A stretch of 64,000 nucleotides of DNA from Microtetraspora malaysiensis (GTDB taxonomy: Bacteria; Actinomycetota; Actinomycetes; Streptosporangiales; Streptosporangiaceae): positions 310,001 to 374,000 of the forward strand of contig NZ_BBYJ01000008.1 in assembly GCF_001528665.1 (NCBI RefSeq). Direction: 5' to 3'. Of this stretch, positions 26,418 to 34,950 are shown piece by piece; the stretch's first letter is position 1; each line of letters opens with the position of its first letter. The position numbers and the translations under genes are program-made. The notes beneath the pieces were generated by a model, which saw nothing but the letters and a program-made list of their open reading frames with translations, made no database searches and had not been told where the DNA came from.

Positions 26418-28469
26418 ATGAGCCGGATGGCCATTTTTCGGACAAAGTCGGTCGAGCAATCGCTCCAAGACACCCAACTTGGGCACCGGCTCGTCCGCAC
26501 CCTGAACGCCCTCGATCTCACCGTTTTCGGGGTCGGTGTCATCATCGGCACCGGCATCTTCGTGTTGACCGGCGTCGCGGCCAAGACCACCGCGGGCCCC
26601 GCCGTCGCGGTCTCCTTCGTCGTCGCGGCGATCGCCTGCGGTCTGGCCGCCCTCTGCTACGCCGAGTTCGCCGCCACCGTACCGGTCGCCGGCTCCGCCT
26701 ACACCTTCGCGTACGCGACGATCGGCGAGTTCCCCGCCTGGATCATCGGCTGGGACCTGACGCTCGAACTCACCCTCGCCGCCGCCGTGGTCGCCTCCGG
26801 CTGGTCGGGCTACTTCACCTCGCTGCTGCGGAGCGTCGGCGTCAACCTGCCCCCCTCCATCGCGGGGGACACCGCCGTGGTGAACGTCCCCGCCGCGGCC
26901 ATCGTGCTGTTGCTCACCGCCATCCTGATCGCGGGCATCAAAACGTCCGCCCGGTTCAACGCCGTCATGGTGACGATCAAGATCAGCGTCGTGCTGCTCG
27001 TCATCGTGGCCGGCCTGTTCTTTCTCAAGGCGGAGAACTACCAGCCGTTCATCCCCCCGTCCCAGGAGATCGCGACCAGGGGAGGGCTCGCCGCGCCGCT
27101 CATCCAGGTGCTGTTCGGGGTGCCGCCGGTCGCGTTCGGCGTCTTCGGCGTCTTCACCGCCGCCGCGCTGGTCTTCTTCGCCTACATCGGATTCGACGTG
27201 GTCGCCACCGCCGCCGAGGAGACCCGCGACCCGCAGCGCAACCTGCCGATCGGCATCCTCGCCTCCCTGGGGATCTGCACGTTCCTGTACGTCGCGGTCT
27301 CCCTGGTGGTCGTCGGCATGCAGCCGTACACGGAGCTGAGCGAGTCGGCGCCGCTCGCCGACGCGTTCCTCTCGGTCGGGCAGGCGTGGCTGGCCACGGT
27401 GATCAGCCTCGGGGGCATCGCCGGGCTCACCACCGTGGTGATGATCCTCATGCTCGGCCAGAGCCGGGTCCTGTTCGCCATGTGCCGCGACAGCCTGCTG
27501 CCGCACGGGCTCGCCCGCGTCCACCAGCGGTTCCACACGCCGTACGTGATCACGGTGATCATCGGGGTGGCCACCGCGACGCTCGCCGCGCTGATCCCGC
27601 TGGCCGCGATCGCCCAGCTGGTCAACATAGGGACGCTCTTCGCGTTCGTGGTCGTGTCCATCGGGGTGGTCATCCTGCGGCGGACGCGGCCCGACCTGCC
27701 CCGGGGGTTCCGCGCGCCGTGGGTCCCGGTGCTGCCGATCCTTTCCGTGCTGGCCTGCCTGTACCTGATGCTCAACCTGCCGGTGGAGACCTGGCTGCGG
27801 TTCGTCGTGTGGATGGCCGCCGGGATCATCGTCTACTTCGCGTACGGCGCCCGCCACAGCAGGGCGCGGCTAGCCGGCGACGCCCCGGATGAGCAGCAGC
27901 AGCCCGGTGACGGTCAGCAGCAGGGCGCTCCCTGCGAGCAGGACGCGATAGCCGCGCACCCCGAGGCGGTGCCGTCCCGCGCCGATCAGCGCCGCCAGCG
28001 CCGCCTTGGAACCGACCAGCAGCAGGTAGAAGCCGCCGGTGAACGCCAGCGAGGAGGCCGGGGAGCGGTCCCAGGCGGTGGCGAAGATCGGAGCGCCGAC
28101 GGCGATCCAGAAGAGCCACGGGTGTGGGTTGAGCATGTTGACCGTGACGCCGCGCAGCAGCTCCCGGACGGAGGAGGGCGCGACGACGCCGGGCTCGGGC
28201 GGCAGGGCGGTACGGGCCTCACGGGCCGAGGAGACCCCCAGGTAGACGACGTAGAGGCCGCCCACGACGGACAGCGCGCGCAGGAACGCCCCGGGCAGCG
28301 CGCCGACGGCGGTGACCGAGAGCAGCACGGCGGGCAGGTCGGAGAGGAGGGGAACGCAGGCCAGCCCGAGCCCGGCCCGGAAGCCGCCCCGCAGGCTCGC
28401 CGTGATCACCAGGCCGAGCAGCGCCCCCGGCGTGACCCCGGCGCCCAGCCCGAGGCTCAGCCCCAATAA
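26418..28469 (+). CDS. APC-family amino acid permease with aberrant antisense C-terminal extension
   Basis: The first 485 residues are a complete basic amino acid/polyamine permease: twelve helices, with GVGVIIGTGIFVLTG in helix 1 (substrate backbone binding), YAEFAATVPVAGSAYTFAY in helix 3 and FFAYIGFDVVATAAEETRDPQRNLPIGI at helices 6-7. The family normally ends near ...YFAYGARHSR. Here no stop occurs, and the frame continues about 200 residues to 28469, exactly antisense to the whole lysE gene. That tail is Gln/Asp/Gly-rich and looks like the complement of hydrophobic codons. TAG (27871) and TGA stops in the other frames near the junction suggest stop loss or a one-base indel. Start at ATG 26418. 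Confidence 0.8.
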   Translation: MSRMAIFRTKSVEQSLQDTQLGHRLVRTLNALDLTVFGVGVIIGTGIFVLTGVAAKTTAGPAVAVSFVVAAIACGLAALCYAEFAATVPVAGSAYTFAYATIGEFPAWIIGWDLTLELTLAAAVVASGWSGYFTSLLRSVGVNLPPSIAGDTAVVNVPAAAIVLLLTAILIAGIKTSARFNAVMVTIKISVVLLVIVAGLFFLKAENYQPFIPPSQEIATRGGLAAPLIQVLFGVPPVAFGVFGVFTAAALVFFAYIGFDVVATAAEETRDPQRNLPIGILASLGICTFLYVAVSLVVVGMQPYTELSESAPLADAFLSVGQAWLATVISLGGIAGLTTVVMILMLGQSRVLFAMCRDSLLPHGLARVHQRFHTPYVITVIIGVATATLAALIPLAAIAQLVNIGTLFAFVVVSIGVVILRRTRPDLPRGFRAPWVPVLPILSVLACLYLMLNLPVETWLRFVVWMAAGIIVYFAYGARHSRARLAGDAPDEQQQPGDGQQQGAPCEQDAIAAHPEAVPSRADQRRQRRLGTDQQQVEAAGERQRGGRGAVPGGGEDRSADGDPEEPRVWVEHVDRDAAQQLPDGGGRDDAGLGRQGGTGLTGRGDPQVDDVEAAHDGQRAQERPGQRADGGDREQHGGQVGEEGNAGQPEPGPEAAPQARRDHQAEQRPRRDPGAQPEAQPQ

Positions 28470-28481
28470 CAACTCCCGCAC
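27870..28481 (-). CDS. LysE/RhtB-family translocator
   Basis: A 203-aa membrane protein with six helices. The N-terminal motif GLSLGLGAGVTPGALLGLVI corresponds to the LysE family GxxPGPxxxx motif, and VNMLNPHPWLFWI is the conserved N-NPK/NP segment of helix 4. Members export amino acids such as lysine, homoserine or threonine, or their derivatives. Starts at GTG 28481 with GGGAGG 5-6 bases upstream. The entire gene lies on the opposite strand within the extended permease frame. Confidence 0.82.
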   Translation of the reverse strand: MRELLLGLSLGLGAGVTPGALLGLVITASLRGGFRAGLGLACVPLLSDLPAVLLSVTAVGALPGAFLRALSVVGGLYVVYLGVSSAREARTALPPEPGVVAPSSVRELLRGVTVNMLNPHPWLFWIAVGAPIFATAWDRSPASSLAFTGGFYLLLVGSKAALAALIGAGRHRLGVRGYRVLLAGSALLLTVTGLLLLIRGVAG

Positions 28482-28530
28482 CCGGAACCTCCCGCTTCGA
28501 AGGCTATCGAGCGGCCGTCCGCGCGCGGGA

Positions 28531-28566
28531 GTCCCCCGGAGCCGCCGATCCGCGGCTCCGGGGGAC
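28531..28566 (-). terminator. Hairpin terminating the fad operon
   Basis: A perfect 14-bp stem (28531-28544 with 28553-28566) and 8-base loop, 25 bases past the fadB stop on the minus strand and 50 bases before lysE. No T-run. Confidence 0.5.
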
Positions 28567-28590
28567 CAGGTGTACTTCTCGGCCGGTTTC

Positions 28591-30693
28591 CTAGGCCGGT
28601 ACGGACGCCACGCCAGGGGCGAGGAATCGGGACCCGGTCACCGCCTCCGAGACGCCCGCACGGTCCAGGTACGGCGTGATGCCGCCGGTGTGGAACGGCC
28701 ATCCGGCGCCGAGGATCATGCACAGGTCGATGTCCTGGGCCGCCGCGACGACGCCCTCGTCGAGCATCAGGCGGACCTCCTGGGCCAGCGCCTTCAGCGC
28801 GCGCAGCCGCACCTCCTCGCCGGTGGACGGTGACGAGCCGCCCTCGAAGAAGGCCCGCGCCTCCGGGTCGATCTGGAGGTCGGCGCCGTACACGCCGGGC
28901 TTGCCCGCGGCGACCAGCGCGGCCAGGTTGGCCGACACGCCGAACCGGTCCGGGAAGGCGGTGTGCATGGTCTCCGCGACGTGCAGCGCCACGGCCGGGC
29001 CGACGAGCTGGAGCAGCGTGAACGGCGTCATGGGCAGGCCGAGGCCGTCCAGCGCGTGGTCGGCGACCTCCAGTGGCGTGCCCTCGTCCACGGCCGCGAT
29101 GACCTCGCCCATGAACCGGGTCAGCAGCCGGTTCACCACGAACGCGGGCGCGTCCTTGACGAGCACGGACGACTTCTTCAGCGTCTTGGCGACCGAGAAG
29201 GCCGTGGCCAGCGTGGCGTCGTCGGTGGCGTCGCCCCGGACGATCTCCAGGAGCGGCATCACCGCCACCGGGTTGAAGAAGTGGAAGCCCACCACCCGCT
29301 CCGGACGCCGAAGGCCGGAGGCCATCGCGGTGATCGAGAGCGAGGAGGTGTTGGTGGCCAGCACGCACTCGTCCGAGACGACCGCCTCGACCTCGGCCAG
29401 CACCTTGCGCTTCACGTCCAGGTCCTCGAAGACCGCCTCGATCACGAAGTCGGCGTCCGCGAACGCGTCCTTGGAGAGCGACCCGGTCACCAGGGCCTTG
29501 ATCCGGCCGGCCTGGTCGGCGGAGACGCGGCCCTTGGCGCGCAGCTTGTCCACCTCGGCGTGGACGTAGCCCACGCCCTTGTCCAGGCGGGCCTGGTCGA
29601 GGTCGGTCAGCACGACCGGCACCTCCAGCCGCCGCGCGAACAGCAGCGCGAGCTGCGAGGCCATCAGCCCGGCGCCCACCACGCCGACCTTGGTGACCTT
29701 GCGGGCCAGCGCCTTGTCCGGCGCGCCGGCCGGCTTCTTCGCCCGGCGCTGCACCAGGTCGAACGCGTACAGCCCGGCGCGCAGCTCGTCGCTCATCAGC
29801 CGGTCGGCGAGCGCCTCGTCCTCGGCGGCGAAGCCCTCGTCCCTGGAGGCGGTCTTCGCCAGCGCGATCAGGTCGAGCGCGCGGTAGGGCGCGGGGGAGG
29901 CGCCCCGCAGCTTCATGTCCACCAGGAAGCGCGCGTCGGCGACCGCCTTGTCCCAGTCCCCCTCGTACGGCGCGCGGGTCACGGTCTCCTCACCGCGCAG
30001 CACCCGGGCCGCCCAGCGCAGCGACTCCTCCAGGAAGTCGGCCGGCTCGAACATCGCGTCGGCGACGCCCAGCTCGTACGCGTCCCGCCCCTTGATCATG
30101 CGGTTCTGCGAGAGCGGGTTCTCGATGATCAGCTTGATCGCCTTCTCCGGGCCGATCAGCCGGGGCAGGAGCTGCGTGCCGCCCCAGCCGGGCACCAGGC
30201 CGAGGAAGCACTCCGGCAGCGCGATGGCCGGCACCCCGGACGACACCGTCCGGTACGCGCAGTGCAGCGCGATCTCCAGCCCGCCGCCCATGGCCGCGCC
30301 GTTCACGAACGCGAACGTCGGCACGCCCAGCTCGCCGAGACGGCGGAAGACGTGGTGGCCGAGGGCGCCGATGGCGGCGGCCTCCTCGCGCGTCGCCACC
30401 GTGGCGGCGCCCTTGAGGTCGGCGCCGACGGCGAAGATGAACGGCTTCCCGGTGAGGCCGACCGCCGCCACGTCGCCGCGCGCCTCGATCGCGTCCAGGG
30501 CGTCGTTCAGCGAGAGCAACCCCTGGGGCCCGAACGTGTTGGGCTTGGTGTGGTCGTGCCCGTTGTCCAAGGTGATCAGGGCCATGGTGCCCGCGCCGTA
30601 CGGCAGGTCCACGTCGCGGACCAGGGCCCGGGTGACGACCTCGCCGGTCTCCTTGCCCGCGAGCAGGCTCTTGTACGTCTCGATGTCGCTCAT
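28591..30693 (-). CDS. fadB: Fatty-acid oxidation multifunctional protein: enoyl-CoA hydratase / 3-hydroxyacyl-CoA dehydrogenase
   Basis: A 700-aa two-domain enzyme. The N-terminal crotonase domain has FIFAVGADLKG, the oxyanion-hole NGAAMGGGLEIALH and LPECFLGLVPGWGGTQ with both catalytic Glu. The NAD-binding fold begins VGVVGAGLMASQLALLFA, and the dehydrogenase His sits in VVGFHFFNPVAVMPLLEIVRG. It hydrates enoyl-CoA and oxidises 3-hydroxyacyl-CoA in beta-oxidation, forming a complex with the thiolase whose stop overlaps its ATG by four bases. ATG 30693 is chosen for that coupling. Confidence 0.95.
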   Translation of the reverse strand: MSDIETYKSLLAGKETGEVVTRALVRDVDLPYGAGTMALITLDNGHDHTKPNTFGPQGLLSLNDALDAIEARGDVAAVGLTGKPFIFAVGADLKGAATVATREEAAAIGALGHHVFRRLGELGVPTFAFVNGAAMGGGLEIALHCAYRTVSSGVPAIALPECFLGLVPGWGGTQLLPRLIGPEKAIKLIIENPLSQNRMIKGRDAYELGVADAMFEPADFLEESLRWAARVLRGEETVTRAPYEGDWDKAVADARFLVDMKLRGASPAPYRALDLIALAKTASRDEGFAAEDEALADRLMSDELRAGLYAFDLVQRRAKKPAGAPDKALARKVTKVGVVGAGLMASQLALLFARRLEVPVVLTDLDQARLDKGVGYVHAEVDKLRAKGRVSADQAGRIKALVTGSLSKDAFADADFVIEAVFEDLDVKRKVLAEVEAVVSDECVLATNTSSLSITAMASGLRRPERVVGFHFFNPVAVMPLLEIVRGDATDDATLATAFSVAKTLKKSSVLVKDAPAFVVNRLLTRFMGEVIAAVDEGTPLEVADHALDGLGLPMTPFTLLQLVGPAVALHVAETMHTAFPDRFGVSANLAALVAAGKPGVYGADLQIDPEARAFFEGGSSPSTGEEVRLRALKALAQEVRLMLDEGVVAAAQDIDLCMILGAGWPFHTGGITPYLDRAGVSEAVTGSRFLAPGVASVPA

Positions 30694-31874
30694 GCGAGGT
30701 TCTCCCAGATGACCGTGCCGCCCATGCCCATGCCCACGCACATGGTGGTGATGCCGTACCGGACGTCCGGCCGCTCGGCGAACTCACGGGCGAGCTGGAT
30801 CATGAGTCGTACTCCGGAGGAGGCGAGGGGGTGGCCGAAGGCGATCGCGCCGCCGTACGGGTTCACCCGGGGGTCGTCGTCGGCGATGCCGAAGTGCTCG
30901 AGGAACGCGAGCACCTGCACGGCGAACGCCTCGTTGATCTCGAAGAGGCCGATGTCGTCGATGGACAGCCCGGCCAGGCGCAGCGCCCGCTCGGTCGAGG
31001 GGATCGGGCCGATGCCCATGACCTCGGGGTCCACGCCCGCGAACGCGTAGGAGACCAGCCGCATCCGCGCGGGCAGCCCCAGCTCTTCGGCGATCTCCTG
31101 GGCGGCGACCAGGCACCCGGTCGCGCCGTCGTTGATGCCGGAGGCGTTCCCGGCGGTGACCCGGCCGTGCGGCCGGAACGGCGTCTTCAGGCCGCCCAGC
31201 GCCTCCAAGGTCGTCCCGGGGCGCGGGGCCTCGTCGGCGGTGGCCAGGCCCCAGCCCTCGGCCGCCTTGCGCGCCGCCATCGGGACCAGGTCCGGCTGGA
31301 TCTTGCCGTCGGCGTACGCCTTGGCCGCCTTCTCCTGGGACGCCACGGCGAACGCGTCGGCCCGCCCCTTGGTGATGGACGGGTAGCGGTCGTGGAGGTT
31401 CTCCGCCGTCATCCCCATGATCAGGGCGGAGCCGTCGACGAGCCGCTCGGACAGGAATCTGGGGTTGGGGTCGACGCCCTCGCCCATGGGGTGGCGGCCC
31501 ATGTGCTCGACGCCGCCGGCGATGGCGACGTCGTACGCGCCGAAGGAGATGCCGCCCGCCACCGTGGTGACGGCGGTCATCGCGCCGGCGCACATCCGGT
31601 CGATGGCGTAGCCGGGCACCGACTTGGGCAGACCGGCCAGCACGGCGGCCGAGCGGCCGATGGTCAGGCCCTGGTCGCCGATCTGGGTGGTGGCCGCGAT
31701 CGCGACCTCGTCCACCCGCTCGGGCGGGAGGCCGGGATTGCGGCGCATGAGCTCGCGGATGACGCGGACAACCATGTCGTCGGCACGCGTCTCGGCGTAC
31801 AGGCCCTTGGGGCCCGACCTGCCGAAAGGCGTGCGCACGCCGTCGACGAAGACGACTTCACGGGACGCAGGCAC
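30690..31874 (-). CDS. fadA: Acetyl-CoA acyltransferase (thiolase)
   Basis: A 394-aa thiolase performing the last step of beta-oxidation. The nucleophilic Cys is in IDRMCAGAMTAV, the substrate loop NEAFAVQVLAF, the catalytic His in AFGHPLASSGVR (Ala in place of the usual Gly) and the second Cys in TTMCVGMGMGG. GTG start with TAGGAG upstream. The promoter region holds two TACTKATCGGTA palindromes. Overlaps fadB by four bases. Confidence 0.94.
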   Translation of the reverse strand: MPASREVVFVDGVRTPFGRSGPKGLYAETRADDMVVRVIRELMRRNPGLPPERVDEVAIAATTQIGDQGLTIGRSAAVLAGLPKSVPGYAIDRMCAGAMTAVTTVAGGISFGAYDVAIAGGVEHMGRHPMGEGVDPNPRFLSERLVDGSALIMGMTAENLHDRYPSITKGRADAFAVASQEKAAKAYADGKIQPDLVPMAARKAAEGWGLATADEAPRPGTTLEALGGLKTPFRPHGRVTAGNASGINDGATGCLVAAQEIAEELGLPARMRLVSYAFAGVDPEVMGIGPIPSTERALRLAGLSIDDIGLFEINEAFAVQVLAFLEHFGIADDDPRVNPYGGAIAFGHPLASSGVRLMIQLAREFAERPDVRYGITTMCVGMGMGGTVIWENLA

Positions 31875-31886
31875 GAGGTTGGCTCC

Positions 31887-31927
31887 TACTGATCGGTAGC
31901 TTCTCGGACCAATGCTACTTATCGGTA
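31887..31927. promoter_or_regulatory. Two 12-bp operator-like repeats TACTKATCGGTA flanking the fadA -10
   Basis: TACTGATCGGTA (31887-31898) and TACTTATCGGTA (31916-31927) are near-palindromes 29 bases apart. Between and partly under the second lies TAGCAT on the minus strand (31917-31912), a likely -10. The layout suits repression by a TetR-type fatty-acid regulator; none is encoded nearby. Confidence 0.5.
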
Positions 31928-31928
31928 A

Positions 31929-32711
31929 CTACCCGTGGGAGCGGGGTGCCCGGCTCGGCGTGCCGCGCACGGCCACGACACAGGCCGCCAGCGCCACCGC
32001 GGCCAGCGCGAGCACCGTCAGTGTGTCCGGGGTCCACAGGTGCGCGCGGGCGCCGATCAGGGCGAGGAGCGGCAGGAGCGCCGCCGCCCCCGGCAGCCGC
32101 CGCGGCAGCGGCCGGGACGCCCCGGGGACGTCGTCCCACGGGTCGGACGGCGGCCGCCGCCGCGCCGCCGCCATGATCACATCCCTGCCCCACCACAGCA
32201 GGAACGCCATGCCGCTCATGTAACAGGTCATCGCCAGCGTCTCGGCGACGTCCGCCAGCCGGTCGGCCGCGCCGTACAGGCCGGCGTCGGTGAACAGGCG
32301 GGGCACGGTGAGGCCGAGCAGCACCAGCACCGCCCAGCAGACCGCGACCGACAGCCGCGCGAGCAGGCGCCGGATGTGAGGGCGGCTCCTGGTGGCGAAG
32401 ACCTCGCGCTCGCCGACCCGCGCCTCCTGCTCCCGCAGGCCCCACAGCACCTGGCTGGCGGTCATGGCGGGCAGTGTCGCGGCGAAGACCACGAGCGCCG
32501 CCACCGCGTACGGCGCGGCTGCCTGGCCGGTCTCGGTCCGCTCCGCCAGGAGCTGGACGGTCACGAGGAGGGTGGTGGAGATCCCGAGAACGAGGAGCGC
32601 GGCGCGCCGCGCTCCGGTCGCCCGCTCGCGCAGGTAGGCGAGCCGTACGGCTCCGGGGGACGCGGGCATCCCGTCGGGGGCGGGACGACGCCGCGGTGTG
32701 AGGGCGGACAT
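31929..32711 (-). CDS. Membrane protein of unknown function
   Basis: A 260-aa protein with a basic N-terminus (residues 1-37) and about six hydrophobic helices (AALLVLGISTTLLVTVQLL, PYAVAALVVFAATLPAM, LSVAVCWAVLVLLGLTV, LAMTCYMSGMAFLLWWG, LLPLLALIGA, LTVLALAAVALAACVVAV). A polar cytoplasmic stretch between helices 2 and 3 carries REQEARVGEREVFATRSRPH. I do not recognise the family. It ends just before the fadA promoter and is transcribed in the same direction as the fad operon. The ATG at 32711 lacks a clear ribosome binding site. Confidence 0.65.
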   Translation of the reverse strand: MSALTPRRRPAPDGMPASPGAVRLAYLRERATGARRAALLVLGISTTLLVTVQLLAERTETGQAAAPYAVAALVVFAATLPAMTASQVLWGLREQEARVGEREVFATRSRPHIRRLLARLSVAVCWAVLVLLGLTVPRLFTDAGLYGAADRLADVAETLAMTCYMSGMAFLLWWGRDVIMAAARRRPPSDPWDDVPGASRPLPRRLPGAAALLPLLALIGARAHLWTPDTLTVLALAAVALAACVVAVRGTPSRAPRSHG

Positions 32712-32804
32712 CTCGTAATCATGCCGTTACCGCACGCGATCGGGGGCCAAAACGCGGATATCTCCCGGAGATCCGGCGCCGTCCGTGGCCGCCTTCGTAC
32801 GGGC

Positions 32805-33617
32805 TCAGGTGATGTCGCGCCGCAGGGGGACGACGACGGCGATCACGGCGGCGACCACCGCGTACCCGAGGAGCACGGTGGCGCCCAGCGGGGCGGACAG
32901 CAGCGAGGCCGCGCCCCCGCCCGTCTGCTCGGCCAGCGCGTCGGCCAGGAAGGTGAACCCCGTGAGCGCCGCCGTCGCGCCGCCGGGCAGGTAGGGATAG
33001 AGCTCCTTGACGCCGGGGACGAGCAGCAGGGCCGTCTCGATCATGTAGAAATAGGCGCCCAGAATCGCGGCCGCGGCCACCTGGTTGGGGATCAGGGCGC
33101 CGACCGCCACGCCGACCAGGGTGTAGACGGCCATCGTCACCGCGATCCTGGAGAGCAGGGCCAGCACGGTGGCCGTCGGCAGGCCGAGCGCGACACCCTT
33201 GACCGCCGCCGCCCCGAAGAGGGCCGCCCCGGCCACGGTGACGGCGATCAGCCCGTAGGCGAGCCCGGCGATCGCGTACGCCGCGAGCTTGGCGGCCAGC
33301 ATGGTCCATCGCCGGGGCGCGAACAGCGCCGTCGTGGTGATCGTCCGGTGGCGGTACTCCGAGGCCACGGCGGTCGTGCCGAGCAGGGCGGGGATGAACG
33401 CGCACAGGCCGAGCAGGCCGAGCACCGCGCGCACGCCCGGCGCCGTATCCAGCCCGGGAGCCGGCGGATCGAAGTTCTCCGGGCCGACGAGGGCGAGCAG
33501 GCCGACGAAGCCGCCGCTGCCGAGCGCGGCGAGCGACCCCCACATGGAAAGCCGGGTGGCCGCCAGGCGGCGTGATTCCGCTGAAACGAGGGCACGCGGC
33601 GAGATTGACGCTGTCAT
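32805..33617 (-). CDS. ABC-2-type transporter permease
   Basis: A 270-aa six-helix permease. After an amphipathic start (SPRALVSAESRRLAATRLSMW), the first long extracellular loop and the motif ALLGTTAVASEYRHRTITTTALFAPRRW, with the ABC-2 coupling helix containing YRHRT, identify the family. Such permeases often export antibiotics or lipids, or serve drug immunity. ATG 33617 is preceded by AGGGGGA. It lies 11 bases after the ATPase stop and forms an ABC exporter with it. Confidence 0.82.
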   Translation of the reverse strand: MTASISPRALVSAESRRLAATRLSMWGSLAALGSGGFVGLLALVGPENFDPPAPGLDTAPGVRAVLGLLGLCAFIPALLGTTAVASEYRHRTITTTALFAPRRWTMLAAKLAAYAIAGLAYGLIAVTVAGAALFGAAAVKGVALGLPTATVLALLSRIAVTMAVYTLVGVAVGALIPNQVAAAAILGAYFYMIETALLLVPGVKELYPYLPGGATAALTGFTFLADALAEQTGGGAASLLSAPLGATVLLGYAVVAAVIAVVVPLRRDIT

Positions 33618-33628
33618 GAAATATCCCC

Positions 33629-34531
33629 CTAGTGGTGTCCGGTGAGGTGGAGGAAGGCCTGTTCGAGCGTGGGCCGCTCGGGAGTGATCTCGTGTAGCGG
33701 AATGGCGTGCGCGGCGGCGGCCGACGCGATGTCGGCGGTCGTCAGGCCGTGGATCCGCACCGTGTCCGGCCCGAGGTCTGTCACGTGGACCGCGCCGCCG
33801 TGGGCGGCCAGGAGGACATCGGTCAGCGACCCGGCCCGCGGTGAGCGGACCCGCACGGCGGCCTCGCCGTACAGGTCGGCGACCGCGCCGGCCGCGACCA
33901 GCCGCCCGCGGTCGATCACCACGACCTGCTCGGCCGACTGCTCCACCTCGCTGAGGACGTGGCTGGAGATCAGAACCGTGCGGCCCTCGGCGGCGAGCCG
34001 GCGCAGGAAGCCGCGCAGCCACGCGACGCCCTCGGGGTCCAGCCCGTTGCCGGGCTCGTCCAGCAGCAGCACGTGGGGATCGCCGAGCAGTGCCGTCGCC
34101 AGGTGCAGCCGCCGCCGCATCCCGGTGGACAGGGCCCGGGTCCTCCGCCCGGCGAACGGCGTCACCCCCGTCAGGTCCATGACCTCGTCCACCCGTGACC
34201 GGGCGAAGCCGCCCAGGCGGGCGTACACGCCGAGATGGTCGCGGGCGGTGTGGTCGGGGTGGAACCCCGACGTGTCCAGCACGGCTCCGACCGTCGCGGC
34301 CGGACGGGGCAGCTCCGTGTAGCGCAGGCCGCCGATGGTGGCGCGGCCGGAGGTGGGCGTGACCAGGCCGAGCAGCATCCGCATGGTGGTCGTCTTGCCC
34401 GCCCCGTTCGGGCCGAGGAAGGCGGTCACCGTGCCCGGGGAGACGGTGAAGCCGAGGTCGCTGACCGCCGCCACGGACCCGAAGACCTTGGTCAGGCCGT
34501 GCACCTCGATGTCCCAGGATCCCGTGTTCAC
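33629..34531 (-). CDS. ABC transporter ATP-binding protein (exporter/bacitracin-type)
   Basis: A 300-aa ATPase: Walker A GPNGAGKTTT, Q-loop AVLDTSGFHPDHTARDHL, signature LSTGMRRRL, Walker B VLLLDEPGNGLDPEG and switch His in LISSHVLSE. The C-terminal 80 residues form the accessory domain typical of BcrA/DrrA-like ATPases. GTG 34531 overlaps the stop of the preceding small gene (GTGA), and the permease follows, so three genes are coupled. Role in export of, or resistance to, a toxic compound is plausible but not shown. Confidence 0.88.
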   Translation of the reverse strand: MNTGSWDIEVHGLTKVFGSVAAVSDLGFTVSPGTVTAFLGPNGAGKTTTMRMLLGLVTPTSGRATIGGLRYTELPRPAATVGAVLDTSGFHPDHTARDHLGVYARLGGFARSRVDEVMDLTGVTPFAGRRTRALSTGMRRRLHLATALLGDPHVLLLDEPGNGLDPEGVAWLRGFLRRLAAEGRTVLISSHVLSEVEQSAEQVVVIDRGRLVAAGAVADLYGEAAVRVRSPRAGSLTDVLLAAHGGAVHVTDLGPDTVRIHGLTTADIASAAAAHAIPLHEITPERPTLEQAFLHLTGHH

Positions 34532-34884
34532 GCGCTGGCCCCCATGACCTGCGCCTGGAGCCCGGGCGCGTCCGGAACGCTGAGGACCAGCTCGTCGACG
34601 TTCTCGATACTGCCGGTCAGGACGATGCGCACACCGGCAAGGCCGCGGCGGGCGCAGACCAGCCGCCGGACGCCGCCCCGGCCGGTCCATGTGCCGACCT
34701 TGAGGAACCCGCTGACGAGCAGGCCCGCGTGCGTCCCGGTGGCGACGGCCTGCGGGTTCGCCTCGAGACGCACCTCGCGGATCGCCTCCAGCGGCACTCT
34801 CATCTCGGCTCGCCGTACGAACGGCCGTGTCCATGGCGCGAAGGTCGCCACCAGCATTCCGTCGCGGATCTCTGTCTGGATCAC
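34528..34884 (-). CDS. Small PH-like-domain protein leading the ABC exporter operon
   Basis: A 118-aa soluble protein. Its pattern of short amphipathic beta strands (TEIRDGMLVATF, MRVPLEAIREVRL, GLLVSGFLKVGTWTG, RRLVCARR, VRIVLTGS) and one terminal helix suggests a bacterial PH-like fold. I could not assign a named family with certainty. GTG 34884 follows AGGGGG. It overlaps the ATPase gene by four bases and is divergent from the GntR gene, so it belongs to the GntR-controlled exporter system. Confidence 0.65.
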   Translation of the reverse strand: MIQTEIRDGMLVATFAPWTRPFVRRAEMRVPLEAIREVRLEANPQAVATGTHAGLLVSGFLKVGTWTGRGGVRRLVCARRGLAGVRIVLTGSIENVDELVLSVPDAPGLQAQVMGASA

Positions 34885-34914
34885 GTCGCCCCCTTCTGTC
34901 GCACCAGGTGTATC

Positions 34915-34943
34915 TGTTCTATAAGTTGTATAGCAGCTATACT
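34915..34943 (+). promoter_or_regulatory. Leaderless promoter of the gntR gene
   Basis: TGTTCT (weak -35), 17-base spacer, TATACT, then seven bases to the GTG at 34951; no Shine-Dalgarno. Confidence 0.5.
34928..34942. promoter_or_regulatory. Palindrome GTATAG-CAG-CTATAC, candidate GntR operator
   Basis: A 15-bp perfect palindrome over the -10 (TATACT, 34938-34943) of the gntR gene and facing the divergent exporter operon; one bound dimer could control both directions. Confidence 0.55.
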
Positions 34944-34950
34944 CCTGAAT

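Noticed and set aside
26187-27857. 556-codon minus-strand frame antisense to the permease
   Set aside because: A composition shadow with His/Asp/Gln/Gly-rich translation and no motif.
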